Shown: piece by piece, positions 45,276-53,581 of the stretch
How the letters are laid out: each line of letters begins with the position of its first letter
How positions within the stretch are numbered: the stretch's first letter is position 1
Origin: JAAXVQ01 sp964604705
Lineage (GTDB): Bacteria; Oederibacteriota; JAAXVQ01
Length of the DNA: 64,000 nt
NCBI GenBank assembly: GCA_964604705.1
Contig: CAZSAP010000003.1
Coordinates: 124,001 to 188,000 of the forward strand
Reading direction: 5' to 3'
Notes under the pieces: generated by a model
Seen by the model: only the letters and a program-made list of their open reading frames with translations
Told to the model about the DNA's origin: nothing
Database searches by the model: none
Translations under genes and position numbers: made by a program

Positions 45276-46814
45276 TTACGCGCTTGTGCGTTTCTTGCGA
45301 ACCTTGGGAGGCGCAGGCGTTTCCGCCGGTGCTTCCTCGGTCACCTCTTCCGCAACGTCGGGTGCGACATTCCCCGCCGCTTCGGCTTCGGCTTCGTCTT
45401 TTTCTTCCTGCGCTTGCGCGGCTACGGCTTCATCCAAGCCGGCGAACAAATCCCGCGCGGCCATGACCTTCTCATCACGATCCTTCTTCTCAACGGTCTC
45501 TCCACCCAAACCGGCAAACAATTCGGCGGCCGTGGTGGCCTTCTTCGGGGCTTCCACCGGCGGGAAATAGCTCTCCACCACGCCCATGATCTTCTCGGCG
45601 GTCTTGGCGCCAATGCCCGGGATCTCCGTCAGCTGCTCGAGGGTAATGCCCTTGAGCGAAACCACATCGTTGTAGCCGGCGGCTTTCAGCTTCTCGGCGT
45701 TTTTGGCCCCGAGTCCGACAATCTCTTCCAACGGCGGCGCCGACTTCAAGAAGGCCTCTTCGGCTTTCTTGCGCAACTCTTCCTGGCGCTGCCCTTCGCT
45801 CAATATGTCAATGCGGCGTCCGGTCAACTTGGCGGCCAAACGTACGTTCTGCCCGCTCTTGCCAATGGCCAGCGAGAGCTGATCGTCGGGCACCACCACC
45901 GTGGCCTGGTCGCCGACCATGGAAACTTCCACCTTCACCACTTTGGCCGGCTGCAACGCGGCTTCCAACAAGGCGGCAATGTTTTCCGAGTAAGGAATAA
46001 TATCGATTTTTTCACCGCGGATCTCGCGCACAATGGCTTGCACACGCGCCCCCTTGATGCCCACGCAGGCGCCCACGGGATCCACGTTCTTGTCTTTGGA
46101 CAGCACGGCAATCTTGGAACGCGAGCCGGCTTCACGGGCCACGACCTTGATCTCCACGGTGCCGTCGGAAATTTCCGGTACTTCGGTCTCAAACAGACGC
46201 TTGATCAGGTTCGGATGCGAGCGTGAGACTATCACCTGGGGCGTCCGGCTGGTCTTGCGGACATCCAAAATCAGAACGCGGACGCGGTCCCCGTTCTGGT
46301 AAAACTCACGCGGCACCTGTTCACGAACCGGCAACACCGCTTCGGTATCGCCCAAGTCCAAAATCACGTTGCGCTGCTCAATCCGCAGAACCACGCCGTT
46401 GATGATCTCGCCTTGACGGCGCATGAATTCCTCGAAAATCGCATTCCGCTCAGACTCCCGCACGCGCTGCACCACCACCTGCTTGGCGGTCTGGGCCGCA
46501 ATGCGACCAAACTCCGAGGGGGCCATGGTCATTTCAATCTCGTCGCCCATTTGCACATCGGAACGGGTCCGGCGCGCTTCGTCCAAGGTCACTTCGCGCC
46601 AGGGTTCTTTCACTTCCGGCGAGACGATCTTCTTGACCAACGCGACCAAATCACCGGTCTCGGCATTGAAGACCACCCGGATATCCTGGGCTGCGCCGTT
46701 ATTCTTGCGTGACGCTGAAATCAAGGCCGCCCGGATGGCTTCAATGAGAACTTCCTTGTCCACCTTCCGGGATCGCTCGATTTGACGCATCATTTCAATC
46801 AGTTGCAAATTCAT
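45276..46814 (-). CDS. nusA: Transcription factor NusA
   Basis: 512 residues. The N-terminal RNA-polymerase-binding domain is followed by S1 (GEIINGVVLRIEQRNVILDL), then KH domains with VGACVGIKGARVQAI and LAIGKSGQNVRLAAKLTG. A helix-hairpin-helix pair follows (IVGLGAKNAEKLKAAGYNDV, IPGIGAKTAEKIM). The acidic tail (EEKDEAEAEAAG) ends with KKRTSA. It affects pausing, termination and antitermination. It is the first gene of the operon; rimP, commonly upstream, is missing. A terminator-like hairpin lies in its leader. Confidence 0.96.
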   Translation of the reverse strand: MNLQLIEMMRQIERSRKVDKEVLIEAIRAALISASRKNNGAAQDIRVVFNAETGDLVALVKKIVSPEVKEPWREVTLDEARRTRSDVQMGDEIEMTMAPSEFGRIAAQTAKQVVVQRVRESERNAIFEEFMRRQGEIINGVVLRIEQRNVILDLGDTEAVLPVREQVPREFYQNGDRVRVLILDVRKTSRTPQVIVSRSHPNLIKRLFETEVPEISDGTVEIKVVAREAGSRSKIAVLSKDKNVDPVGACVGIKGARVQAIVREIRGEKIDIIPYSENIAALLEAALQPAKVVKVEVSMVGDQATVVVPDDQLSLAIGKSGQNVRLAAKLTGRRIDILSEGQRQEELRKKAEEAFLKSAPPLEEIVGLGAKNAEKLKAAGYNDVVSLKGITLEQLTEIPGIGAKTAEKIMGVVESYFPPVEAPKKATTAAELFAGLGGETVEKKDRDEKVMAARDLFAGLDEAVAAQAQEEKDEAEAEAAGNVAPDVAEEVTEEAPAETPAPPKVRKKRTSA

Positions 46815-46894
46815 ACCATTCTCCTTTGACGCTCACCTTAACCCCCGCCACCCGATGTGCCGATACTTCAGTTAAGGCGCTTTTTCATGTAAAT

Positions 46895-46926
46895 AAAAAG
46901 AGTGGGCATAAAGCTCCCCACTCTTT
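46895..46926 (-). terminator. Terminator-like hairpin in the nusA leader
   Basis: On the minus strand AAAGAGTGGG (46917-46926) pairs with CCCACTCTTT (46897-46906) around a loop of about 10 nt, followed by a T-rich run. It lies between the promoter at 46953-46981 and the nusA ATG at 46814, so it would interrupt the operon's own transcript. It is a plausible attenuator. Confidence 0.7.
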
Positions 46927-46952
46927 AAAGGGTTTAATCGTGAGGCAACTTT

Positions 46953-46981
46953 AGCATAGACCCTTCAAAACGGGCAAGCAA
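46953..46981 (-). promoter_or_regulatory. Promoter of the nusA-infB operon
   Basis: TTGCTT (46976-46981) and TATGCT (46953-46958) are exactly 17 nt apart on the minus strand, about 140 nt upstream of nusA. Transcription would start a few bases on, just before the leader terminator. Confidence 0.7.
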
Positions 46982-47162
46982 AAAAAGCACTATAAATAGG
47001 TAGAGGTGGCCTTCCCTCGGCCGAGTGGGCAAACGCCGGGTTTCGGCTTATTTTTCCTGAACAAAGCAGTTGCTTTTCGACGTGAGTTTGCATAAGCTTG
47101 GCAAGATTAATCGCGAGGCTACGCGCCTGGCGGACCCGAAGTTGGCAACCAGCAGGTGATCC
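46982..47162. other. Divergent intergenic region nusA/murB
   Basis: About 180 nt between the nusA promoter and the murB ATG, without a gene or repeat. rimP is not here. Confidence 0.4.
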
Positions 47163-48074
47163 ATGACCAATCCAACCCTGATTCTGCAGCAATTAACCCA
47201 GGCCTCCCGCGGGGAGGTCCTGGAAAACCATCCCCTAAGCGGCGAGTGCACCTTCCGCTTGGGCGGAGCCGCCCGGTTTTACTGTCGTCCCACCTCGGGC
47301 GAGACCTTGCGCGCCACTTGGCTGAAAGCCCGGGAACTGGATCTGCCGGTGTTTATCTTGGGCGGCGGCTCGAATGTCCTCTTTCGGGACGAAGGCTTCC
47401 CCGGGGTGATTATCTCCACCCGGCAAATGCGCCGCATCACGGCCACACCCGAAGGCCTGATCAAGGCCCAGGGGGGGGCCATGAACACGGACCTGACCTC
47501 GGTCACCATGAAACTGGGGCTAACCGGGTTTGAGTGGGCCTCCGGACTTCCGGGCACCTTGGGAGGAGGCGTGTACATGAACGCCAAGTGCTACGGGCAC
47601 TCGTACGCCGACGTGGTCAAGTCGGTCACGGCCTTCAAGCCCGACGGGACCTGGCTCACGCTCTCGGCTCCCGAATGCCGTTTTGCCTACAAAGACTCGA
47701 TCTTCCAACATGAACACTACGTCATCGTGGACATGGAACTTTTGCTCACCCCCGGCGATCCGGGCGTCATCCGAGCACAGACCCGTAAAAATTTCGACGA
47801 CCGCCAGAAAAAAGGCCAATTCCTCTACCCGTCGGCCGGGTGCATTTTCAAAAACGCCTATGCCATCAACACCCCGGCCGGAAAACTGATCGAAGAGTGC
47901 GGCCTGAAAGGCTACGCCATTGGCGGTGCAAAAGTCTACGACAAGCACGCCAACTTCATCATCAACAGCGGCTCGGCCAAGTCCGAGGAGATTATCGAAC
48001 TGATTGCCTACGTGAAGAACAAGGTGAAGGAAAAACACAACTACGACTTGGAAGAAGAAGTACGCGTGGTCTGA
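47163..48074 (+). CDS. murB: UDP-N-acetylenolpyruvoylglucosamine reductase
   Basis: 303 residues. The FAD-binding part has LGGGSNVLFRDEGFPG, and SGLPGTLGGGVYMNA is the substrate region. The catalytic serine is in PSAGCIFKNA, and LIEECGLKGYAIGGAKV follows. Length fits the shorter type II enzymes. It reduces the enolpyruvyl group to lactyl in peptidoglycan precursor synthesis, using NADPH, in the cytoplasm. AGGTGATCC precedes the ATG. It ends 8 nt from the convergent Nudix gene. Confidence 0.95.
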   Translation: MTNPTLILQQLTQASRGEVLENHPLSGECTFRLGGAARFYCRPTSGETLRATWLKARELDLPVFILGGGSNVLFRDEGFPGVIISTRQMRRITATPEGLIKAQGGAMNTDLTSVTMKLGLTGFEWASGLPGTLGGGVYMNAKCYGHSYADVVKSVTAFKPDGTWLTLSAPECRFAYKDSIFQHEHYVIVDMELLLTPGDPGVIRAQTRKNFDDRQKKGQFLYPSAGCIFKNAYAINTPAGKLIEECGLKGYAIGGAKVYDKHANFIINSGSAKSEEIIELIAYVKNKVKEKHNYDLEEEVRVV

Positions 48075-48082
48075 CGTCCCAA

Positions 48083-48745
48083 CTAGCCTACGATCTTACG
48101 CACGAACTCATGCAACAACTCGGCGGTAATGCCCCAGATCACCCCTTGCGGGGTTTCGTACACATAAATCGGATACACTTTCCCGCCCCACGGACGCGTG
48201 TAGCGTTCGGGCAACCCCAGGCGCGCGGCCGGAAACAGTTCCACATTCTGGCCTTTATCATCGGTCGCGGAGGGCTGTATGTCCAAGCGCGCGTGATAGG
48301 TCTGGGGCGGATGTTCGCAGAACCAGCGCAGCGGGACCGTGAAGACTTCAGCGACTTCGCTGGTTTGAATCGCGAGGGCCTCTACGCCTGAAATATCCAG
48401 GGTTCCTACGTACGCATCCACGGCCACACCCATGGCCGTCACCAAGGTCCCGAGGGCGCCCAACACGTGAATCCGCGCCGGGTCCACGCCCAGTTCCTCG
48501 CATGTCTCCCGCACGGCCGTGGCCTGTGAGTGGGCGTCGCACTCAGGCTCAATCTTCCCGCCCGGAAAGCACACCTCTCCGCCTTGACGCACCTGCGCCG
48601 AACGCTTCTCAAACACCACGTCATACTCCCCGTCCCGCGCCACCAGAGGCAACAGGACCGCAGAGTTGAAAAACTTCGCCCGCCCTACGACGGACGGATG
48701 CGTGGAAAGCTGCGCGCAGACATGTTCGAGATCCACTTTGGACAT
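48083..48745 (-). CDS. Nudix hydrolase, CoA pyrophosphatase-like
   Basis: 220 residues. The Nudix box is present with a small insertion: GGKIEPECDAHSQATAVRET followed by CEELGV, with three extra residues between the first glutamate and the RE pair, as seen in coenzyme A pyrophosphatases. The flanking QVRQGGEVCFPGGK block also resembles that subfamily. It probably cleaves CoA or a related nucleotide diphosphate. Confidence 0.8.
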   Translation of the reverse strand: MSKVDLEHVCAQLSTHPSVVGRAKFFNSAVLLPLVARDGEYDVVFEKRSAQVRQGGEVCFPGGKIEPECDAHSQATAVRETCEELGVDPARIHVLGALGTLVTAMGVAVDAYVGTLDISGVEALAIQTSEVAEVFTVPLRWFCEHPPQTYHARLDIQPSATDDKGQNVELFPAARLGLPERYTRPWGGKVYPIYVYETPQGVIWGITAELLHEFVRKIVG

Positions 48746-48825
48746 AGATAATCCTTAAATAATCTAGAGTCGAATTTCGAGAAAGCTCATTCGAGCTTGT
48801 GAACTCCACTCGTGGCTTGTACTCT

Positions 48826-49398
48826 TTACGCCAGCTTCTTCAGCAACCACGCCATATTCTCGCCCAGCACCTGCATGGTCTTCATGCCCTCTTCATCCTG
48901 CGCTACGGCGCCGGACTCGCGCCCGATGCCCACGTTCCAATAGCTCGAACCGGGAATGATCATCTGCTCAATGGTGAAAAAATGGTTCAGGCTGTCCCAC
49001 GCGTGCATGGCTCCGGCTCGGCGCACGGCCACGAGGGCCGCTCCTACCTTGCGCTTCAACAAGTAGTCATTGGAACGGGCCACCATGCCGGCGCGGTCTA
49101 TGAGCGCTTTCATCTCCGAGGTCACATCCGAAAAGTAAACCGGGGACCCGAGGATGATCCCGTCGGCCGCCGCCATCTTGGCCACGCACTCGTTTACGAT
49201 ATCGTCATTCATCACGCACTTCTGATCTTTGCGCTTCCCACATGTGCCGCACCCGGTACAGCCGCGAATGGTTTTTCCAGCCAACTGTACCAATTCGGTC
49301 TTTATTCCCGCCTTCTCCAACTCCTCGAACACCCGGCGGATCATAACCGCGGTGTTGCCGTCCTTGCGCGCACTGCCGCTAAAAGCTACGACGTTCAT
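48826..49398 (-). CDS. Iron-sulfur flavoprotein / FMN reductase
   Basis: 190 residues from ATG at 49398, fixed by AAGGAGATATAAG; the longer frame to 49560 runs through a hairpin element. Flavodoxin-like fold with FSGSARKDGNTAVMI (FMN phosphate site) and ILGSPVYFSDVTSEMK. The compact cysteine cluster GCTGCGTCGKRKDQKC is the C-x2-C-x2-C-x7-C pattern of iron-sulfur flavoproteins, which carry a 4Fe-4S cluster in electron transfer, mostly in anaerobes. It lies downstream of polC, separated from it by element C. Confidence 0.85.
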   Translation of the reverse strand: MNVVAFSGSARKDGNTAVMIRRVFEELEKAGIKTELVQLAGKTIRGCTGCGTCGKRKDQKCVMNDDIVNECVAKMAAADGIILGSPVYFSDVTSEMKALIDRAGMVARSNDYLLKRKVGAALVAVRRAGAMHAWDSLNHFFTIEQMIIPGSSYWNVGIGRESGAVAQDEEGMKTMQVLGENMAWLLKKLA

Positions 49399-49448
49399 CT
49401 TATATCTCCTTTTCGTTAAACTGTTCAAACTTCGATGGACCTGAGTTT

Positions 49449-49677
49449 TGGGCGTGCCGGCGTGGGTTCTCTTCTTTTTTTTTTGAAAAACGTCGCCTAT
49501 GCCCGCCCCCGAAAGAGTGAAGCATGCTACGCTGTCACGTCCTGGCACGCGTTTACACAATGGGACGAGTGTTTAAACTTAGAGAGCACGTTAAGGCCGA
49601 TGTGCGCATGCGTCCTTCAGCGAGACATGAAGACGTTTTTCCAAAAAAAAAGAAGAGAACCCACGCCGGCACGCCCA
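49449..49677 (+). repeat. Element C: long-arm hairpin element downstream of polC
   Basis: Arms 49449-49494 and 49632-49677 (46 nt, one mismatch) enclose a 137-nt core. The arms have ten T then GAAAAACGTC at the inner side. The plus-strand core begins CCTATGCCCGCCCCC and has ACGTCCTGGCACGCGTTTAC, then GGACGAGTGTTTAAAC, matching element A most closely. GTTTACAC and GTGTTTAAAC can pair inside the core. ATG at 49499 opens 25 codons ending at 49576. The element ends 16 nt before the polC stop, in the opposite orientation to polC. Confidence 0.85.
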
Positions 49678-49693
49678 TCTCTTTTAAAAAGAT

Positions 49694-52600
49694 TTAAAAC
49701 AGACAGACTTGGTCGGTCTTGGGCAGGATGCCCAGACAGCCGTGTTGAGTAAGGATCTCCACCACGTTTTTGTTGGCCCCGGTACGCCGGGACAAATCCT
49801 CAACCGACCGGAAGGGCCGCCCCGGACGCTCGGCCACAATGCGTTCCGCACAGGTCAGCCCCAGACCCGCCAAGGCAATCAGCGGTGGGAGCAGTTCGTT
49901 GGTCCCGGTAATGGTGAACAAACGCGCATCGGAGTCCATGAGTGAGACCGGGCGGAACGTGATGCCGCGGGCCATGGCTTCGCGCACCACTTCCAAAACC
50001 ACGGCCGTATCCTTTTCCTTGGACGTGAGATCATCGCGTCCCTTCAAGCCCTTCAAGTGCTGCACCACGGCCTCGCGTCCCTTCACCACCAAGTCGGCGT
50101 CAAACGACTCGGCATTGAGGGAGAAATAGTTGGTGTAAAACGCCGCCGGGTGGTGCACCTTAAAGTACGCAATGCGGAACGCCATAATGCAGTACGCCAC
50201 GGCGTGCGCCTTGGGAAACATGTACTTGATCTTTTTGCACGACTCAATGTACCACTCGGGCACATTGGCCTTCTTCATCTCCGCTTCCTGATCCGGAGCC
50301 ACGCCCTTGCCTTTGCGCACGTTCTCCATGATCTTAAACGACAAGCTGGGCTCCATGCCCTTGGAAATCAGGTAGTTCATGATGTCGTCGCGCGCCGAGA
50401 TAACCGAGTCGAGCGTCGCGGTCTTGGCGGCGATGAGGTCCGAGGCATTGTTCAGCCACACGTCGGTCCCGTGCGACAACCCGGAAATGCGCACCAGGCC
50501 CGAGAAGGACTTGGGCTTGGTGATATCCAGCATCTGACGGACAAACTCGGTGCCAAACTCAGGGATGCCCAGCGTGCCCATGTTCGTGCCAATCTCTTCC
50601 TGCGTCACCTTCAGGGATTCCACGCTGGAGAAAATCTTAATCGTATCCGGATCGTCCAGCGGCAGGGAACGCACATCCAACCCCGTCAAATCGCCCAAAC
50701 GGCGGAGCGAGGTCGGATCGTCGTGACCGAGAATATCCAGCTTCACCAACGAGTCGTGAATGGCGTGATAGTCAAAATGCGTGGTGATGATGTCGCTCTC
50801 GCGATCGTCGGCCGGGTGCTGAATCGGCGTAAAATCATAGATCTCCAGGTCCTCGGGCACGATCATGATCCCGCCCGGATGCTGACCCGTGGTCTTCTTC
50901 ACCCCCGTGCACCCGCGCGTGAGACGGTTGACTTCGGCTTCGCGCAAGACCAGCTTATGCTCTTCCAAATATTTTTTCACAAACCCGTACGCAATGCGCT
51001 CGGCGACCGTGGAAATGGTCCCGGCTTTGAAGATGTGCTCACGGTCAAAAATCTCTTCCACGTACTTATGCATGCGGGACTGATATTCGCCCGAAAAGTT
51101 CAAGTCAATATCCGGAACCTTGTCCCCCTTAAAGCCCATGAAGACTTCAAAGGGAATGTCGAACCCGTCCTTGGTCAATAGCGTGTGGCACTTGGGGCAC
51201 TCACGGTCCGGCAAGTCGGCGCCGATCCGGTGCTCGGGATCGAGCTCAAAAAACTTACAGTTGGGGCAGAGATAGTGTCCGGGCAGCGGGTTGACTTCGG
51301 TGATGCCCAGCATGGTCGCGGTCAGAGAGGACCCGACCGATCCACGCGAACCGACGAGATACCCGTCTTCCATGGATTTTTTCACCAGCTTGCGGGCAAT
51401 TAAAAACAGGGATGCATAGTTGTTCCCGTTGATGTTCTTGACTTCGCGCATGAGGCGCGTGAGCACCGGCTCGGGCACAGGATTGCCGTACTGCGCCTTG
51501 GCCTGATCCACGGCCATTTTCTCCAAATCGGCCTCCGCGTTTTTCAACTTGGGCGGATGGAATGTGCTCTTAATGGGCTGGATGGCTTCCACGCGGTTGG
51601 CAATGGCCTGCGGTGCCGTGACCACGACCTCGTAGGCCGCGTCTTCACCCAAGTAGGAAAACTCTTCCAACATCTCGTCGGTGGTCTTCAGGTAGAGCGG
51701 TGCCTGTTGCGCGGCGTCTTCAAAGCCCATGCCCGATTGGAGAATGGAGCGGAAAACCTCGTCGCCCGGGTCCAGGAAGTGAACGTCGCCGGTGGCCACG
51801 ACAGGAATCTCAAGCCGCTTGCCCAACTCGTAGATGCGCCGGTTGAGCGCGAGCAATTCCTCCTCGCTTTTCAAGATGCCCTGGCGCAGCATAAACTGGT
51901 TGTTCCCGCGCGGCATGATCTCGAGATAGTCGTAGTTTTTCGCAATACGCTCCGCGTCCCCTTCGCTGATGCCGTCAAGCAAGCGCCGGAAAAGCTCCCC
52001 GGTCTCACAGGCCGAACCTAGGAGCAAACCATCGCGGTACTGGTTGAGCAGCGAACGCGGAATGCGGGGATTGCGGTAATAGTGTTTCAAGTGGGCATCC
52101 GAGACCAGGCGGTACATGTTCTTGATGCCCTTGGCCTCGGCAATGATGATGCTGATGTGATACGGGCGGGTGTTCTTGTCCTGGGCCCAGTGGTCCTCGA
52201 CCAAGTACCCTTCCATACCAAAGAGCACCTTGATCTTATGCTTCACGGCCGCATTGGCCGCTTCGGGGTACGACTGAACCACCCCGTGATCGGTGATGGC
52301 AATGGCCGGATGCCCAAAGGCCGCGGCCTGGGCAATCAACGCTTCCACACTGGTGAGTCCGTCCATGGCCGAGATCTGCGTATGCGCGTGCAGCTCCACG
52401 CGTTTTTCCGTGGCATTGTCCGTGCGCTTGGGCTTATCGCCGAGGGCAATGTCTTTCACAAAGAGCATCAGGTCCTGCGAGTACTTGTCAAACTGCACGG
52501 TCCCGCGCATGCGCGTGTACGTGCCCAGCTTGAGCTCGGGCGGCAGCTGCTTGCCTGCGTCCACGAAAAAACGCGCGCCAATGGTGCCGGTCTTATCGTA

Positions 52601-53422
52601 CACGTCCATGAGCACGAGCAAGCGTCCGGTGCGCAGCGTCTTGCACTCGTAGGAAATCACTTCGCCTTCAATGACGATGTTGTCTTCTTCTTCCTTGATT
52701 TCGATAATGGGTTTGGGCGGCGACGCCACCTTGCGCCCGTAGACAGGCCGCCAGGCAGGACCGGCGGGTTTCCCCGGGGTCGCGGGAACATTGCCACTCT
52801 CGGCTTCTTCGGCATCTTGAATCTTGGCCAGTTCGGCCATGATGCGCTGCTGGTAAAGCGCCTCGCGCTTCTGCACTTCTTCCCCGCAATCGCCTATCTC
52901 AAAGCGCACGTTCACGCTGGCGCCCACGCGCTCACTCAAGATCCGCGCAAGGGTCTCGTCGCCCTGTCGGCGTTGCAAGGCCGCGAGGGACATCTCGTTG
53001 GGTACGGAGATACGGATGCGGTTCCCGTCGCCGTTGCGGAAACGGGCAATGGAAAGATAGGCTCCCGCCATGTTGACATCGCGCGAGAGCAAGTCGACCA
53101 CATCGGGCCAATGTTCGGTTAAGTATTGATACGGGCTGACCCGCCCTTCGGGGTAATGCACATCCCAGATCACGCGGAAGTTTTCCGGGCTCCCCAAGGC
53201 CTTGGTCAACTCGTTGCGCACAATCTCCATCCCGGCTTTGGGCAGCAGATCCTTGGAAAACAGGTCGATGGTCATGCACCCGTTGCTGGGGGAGACCAAT
53301 ACGGCTTGGGGTTCGGCGCTTAGAAGTAACGTTTTGGTGTCGGCAGGTAGTTCCAGGTCGTTGATTAGAGAACGCAACCTAGGCGTGAGCCCATCGGGTT
53401 TTAAGCTTACATCAGGGCGCAT
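49694..53422 (-). CDS. polC: DNA polymerase III alpha subunit, PolC type, without exonuclease domain
   Basis: 1242 residues from ATG at 53422 (GGGAG upstream; 53440 is an alternative). An OB fold near residue 240 (IVIEGEVISYECKTL) is followed by a PHP domain (VELHAHTQISAMDGLTSVEA). PolC proteins normally insert a DnaQ-like exonuclease between VLFGMEGYLVED and the PHP continuation; here YHISIIIAEAKGIKNMYRLV follows within about 15 residues, so that domain is absent. The polymerase core has GSRGSVGSSLTATMLG and the metal-binding FKGDKVPDIDLNFSGEYQ. The C-terminus TDQVCLF resembles the beta-clamp motif QLSLF. It is the replicative polymerase. The promoter upstream is strong. Confidence 0.96.
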   Translation of the reverse strand: MRPDVSLKPDGLTPRLRSLINDLELPADTKTLLLSAEPQAVLVSPSNGCMTIDLFSKDLLPKAGMEIVRNELTKALGSPENFRVIWDVHYPEGRVSPYQYLTEHWPDVVDLLSRDVNMAGAYLSIARFRNGDGNRIRISVPNEMSLAALQRRQGDETLARILSERVGASVNVRFEIGDCGEEVQKREALYQQRIMAELAKIQDAEEAESGNVPATPGKPAGPAWRPVYGRKVASPPKPIIEIKEEEDNIVIEGEVISYECKTLRTGRLLVLMDVYDKTGTIGARFFVDAGKQLPPELKLGTYTRMRGTVQFDKYSQDLMLFVKDIALGDKPKRTDNATEKRVELHAHTQISAMDGLTSVEALIAQAAAFGHPAIAITDHGVVQSYPEAANAAVKHKIKVLFGMEGYLVEDHWAQDKNTRPYHISIIIAEAKGIKNMYRLVSDAHLKHYYRNPRIPRSLLNQYRDGLLLGSACETGELFRRLLDGISEGDAERIAKNYDYLEIMPRGNNQFMLRQGILKSEEELLALNRRIYELGKRLEIPVVATGDVHFLDPGDEVFRSILQSGMGFEDAAQQAPLYLKTTDEMLEEFSYLGEDAAYEVVVTAPQAIANRVEAIQPIKSTFHPPKLKNAEADLEKMAVDQAKAQYGNPVPEPVLTRLMREVKNINGNNYASLFLIARKLVKKSMEDGYLVGSRGSVGSSLTATMLGITEVNPLPGHYLCPNCKFFELDPEHRIGADLPDRECPKCHTLLTKDGFDIPFEVFMGFKGDKVPDIDLNFSGEYQSRMHKYVEEIFDREHIFKAGTISTVAERIAYGFVKKYLEEHKLVLREAEVNRLTRGCTGVKKTTGQHPGGIMIVPEDLEIYDFTPIQHPADDRESDIITTHFDYHAIHDSLVKLDILGHDDPTSLRRLGDLTGLDVRSLPLDDPDTIKIFSSVESLKVTQEEIGTNMGTLGIPEFGTEFVRQMLDITKPKSFSGLVRISGLSHGTDVWLNNASDLIAAKTATLDSVISARDDIMNYLISKGMEPSLSFKIMENVRKGKGVAPDQEAEMKKANVPEWYIESCKKIKYMFPKAHAVAYCIMAFRIAYFKVHHPAAFYTNYFSLNAESFDADLVVKGREAVVQHLKGLKGRDDLTSKEKDTAVVLEVVREAMARGITFRPVSLMDSDARLFTITGTNELLPPLIALAGLGLTCAERIVAERPGRPFRSVEDLSRRTGANKNVVEILTQHGCLGILPKTDQVCLF

Positions 53423-53456
53423 ACAGGACTCCCATGGCAATCAAAAGCAATGGGCG

Positions 53457-53485
53457 ATTATAGTCTTGGCCCCCGGCCGCGTCAA
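53457..53485 (-). promoter_or_regulatory. Strong promoter of polC
   Basis: On the minus strand TTGACG (53480-53485) and a perfect TATAAT (53457-53462) are 17 nt apart, 35 nt upstream of the polC ATG. This is the closest match to the sigma-70 consensus seen in the window. Confidence 0.75.
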
Positions 53486-53581
53486 GGCCAAAGCCAAAAA
53501 GCCTGGATTTACAGGGAAAAATAAATTTTCCGGTTCAAATAAGGATGTATATCCATTAAACTCCACCCATGAATAAACCAC

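Noticed and set aside
48826..49560. Longer start for the iron-sulfur flavoprotein
   Set aside because: The extension reads through element C; ATG at 49398 has AAGGAGATATAAG and matches the flavodoxin start.
2221..49677. Elements A-D as integron attC sites
   Set aside because: They follow stop codons and fold, as attC sites do, but lack the GTTRRRY core boxes, have far longer perfect arms, and sit after core genes with no integrase.
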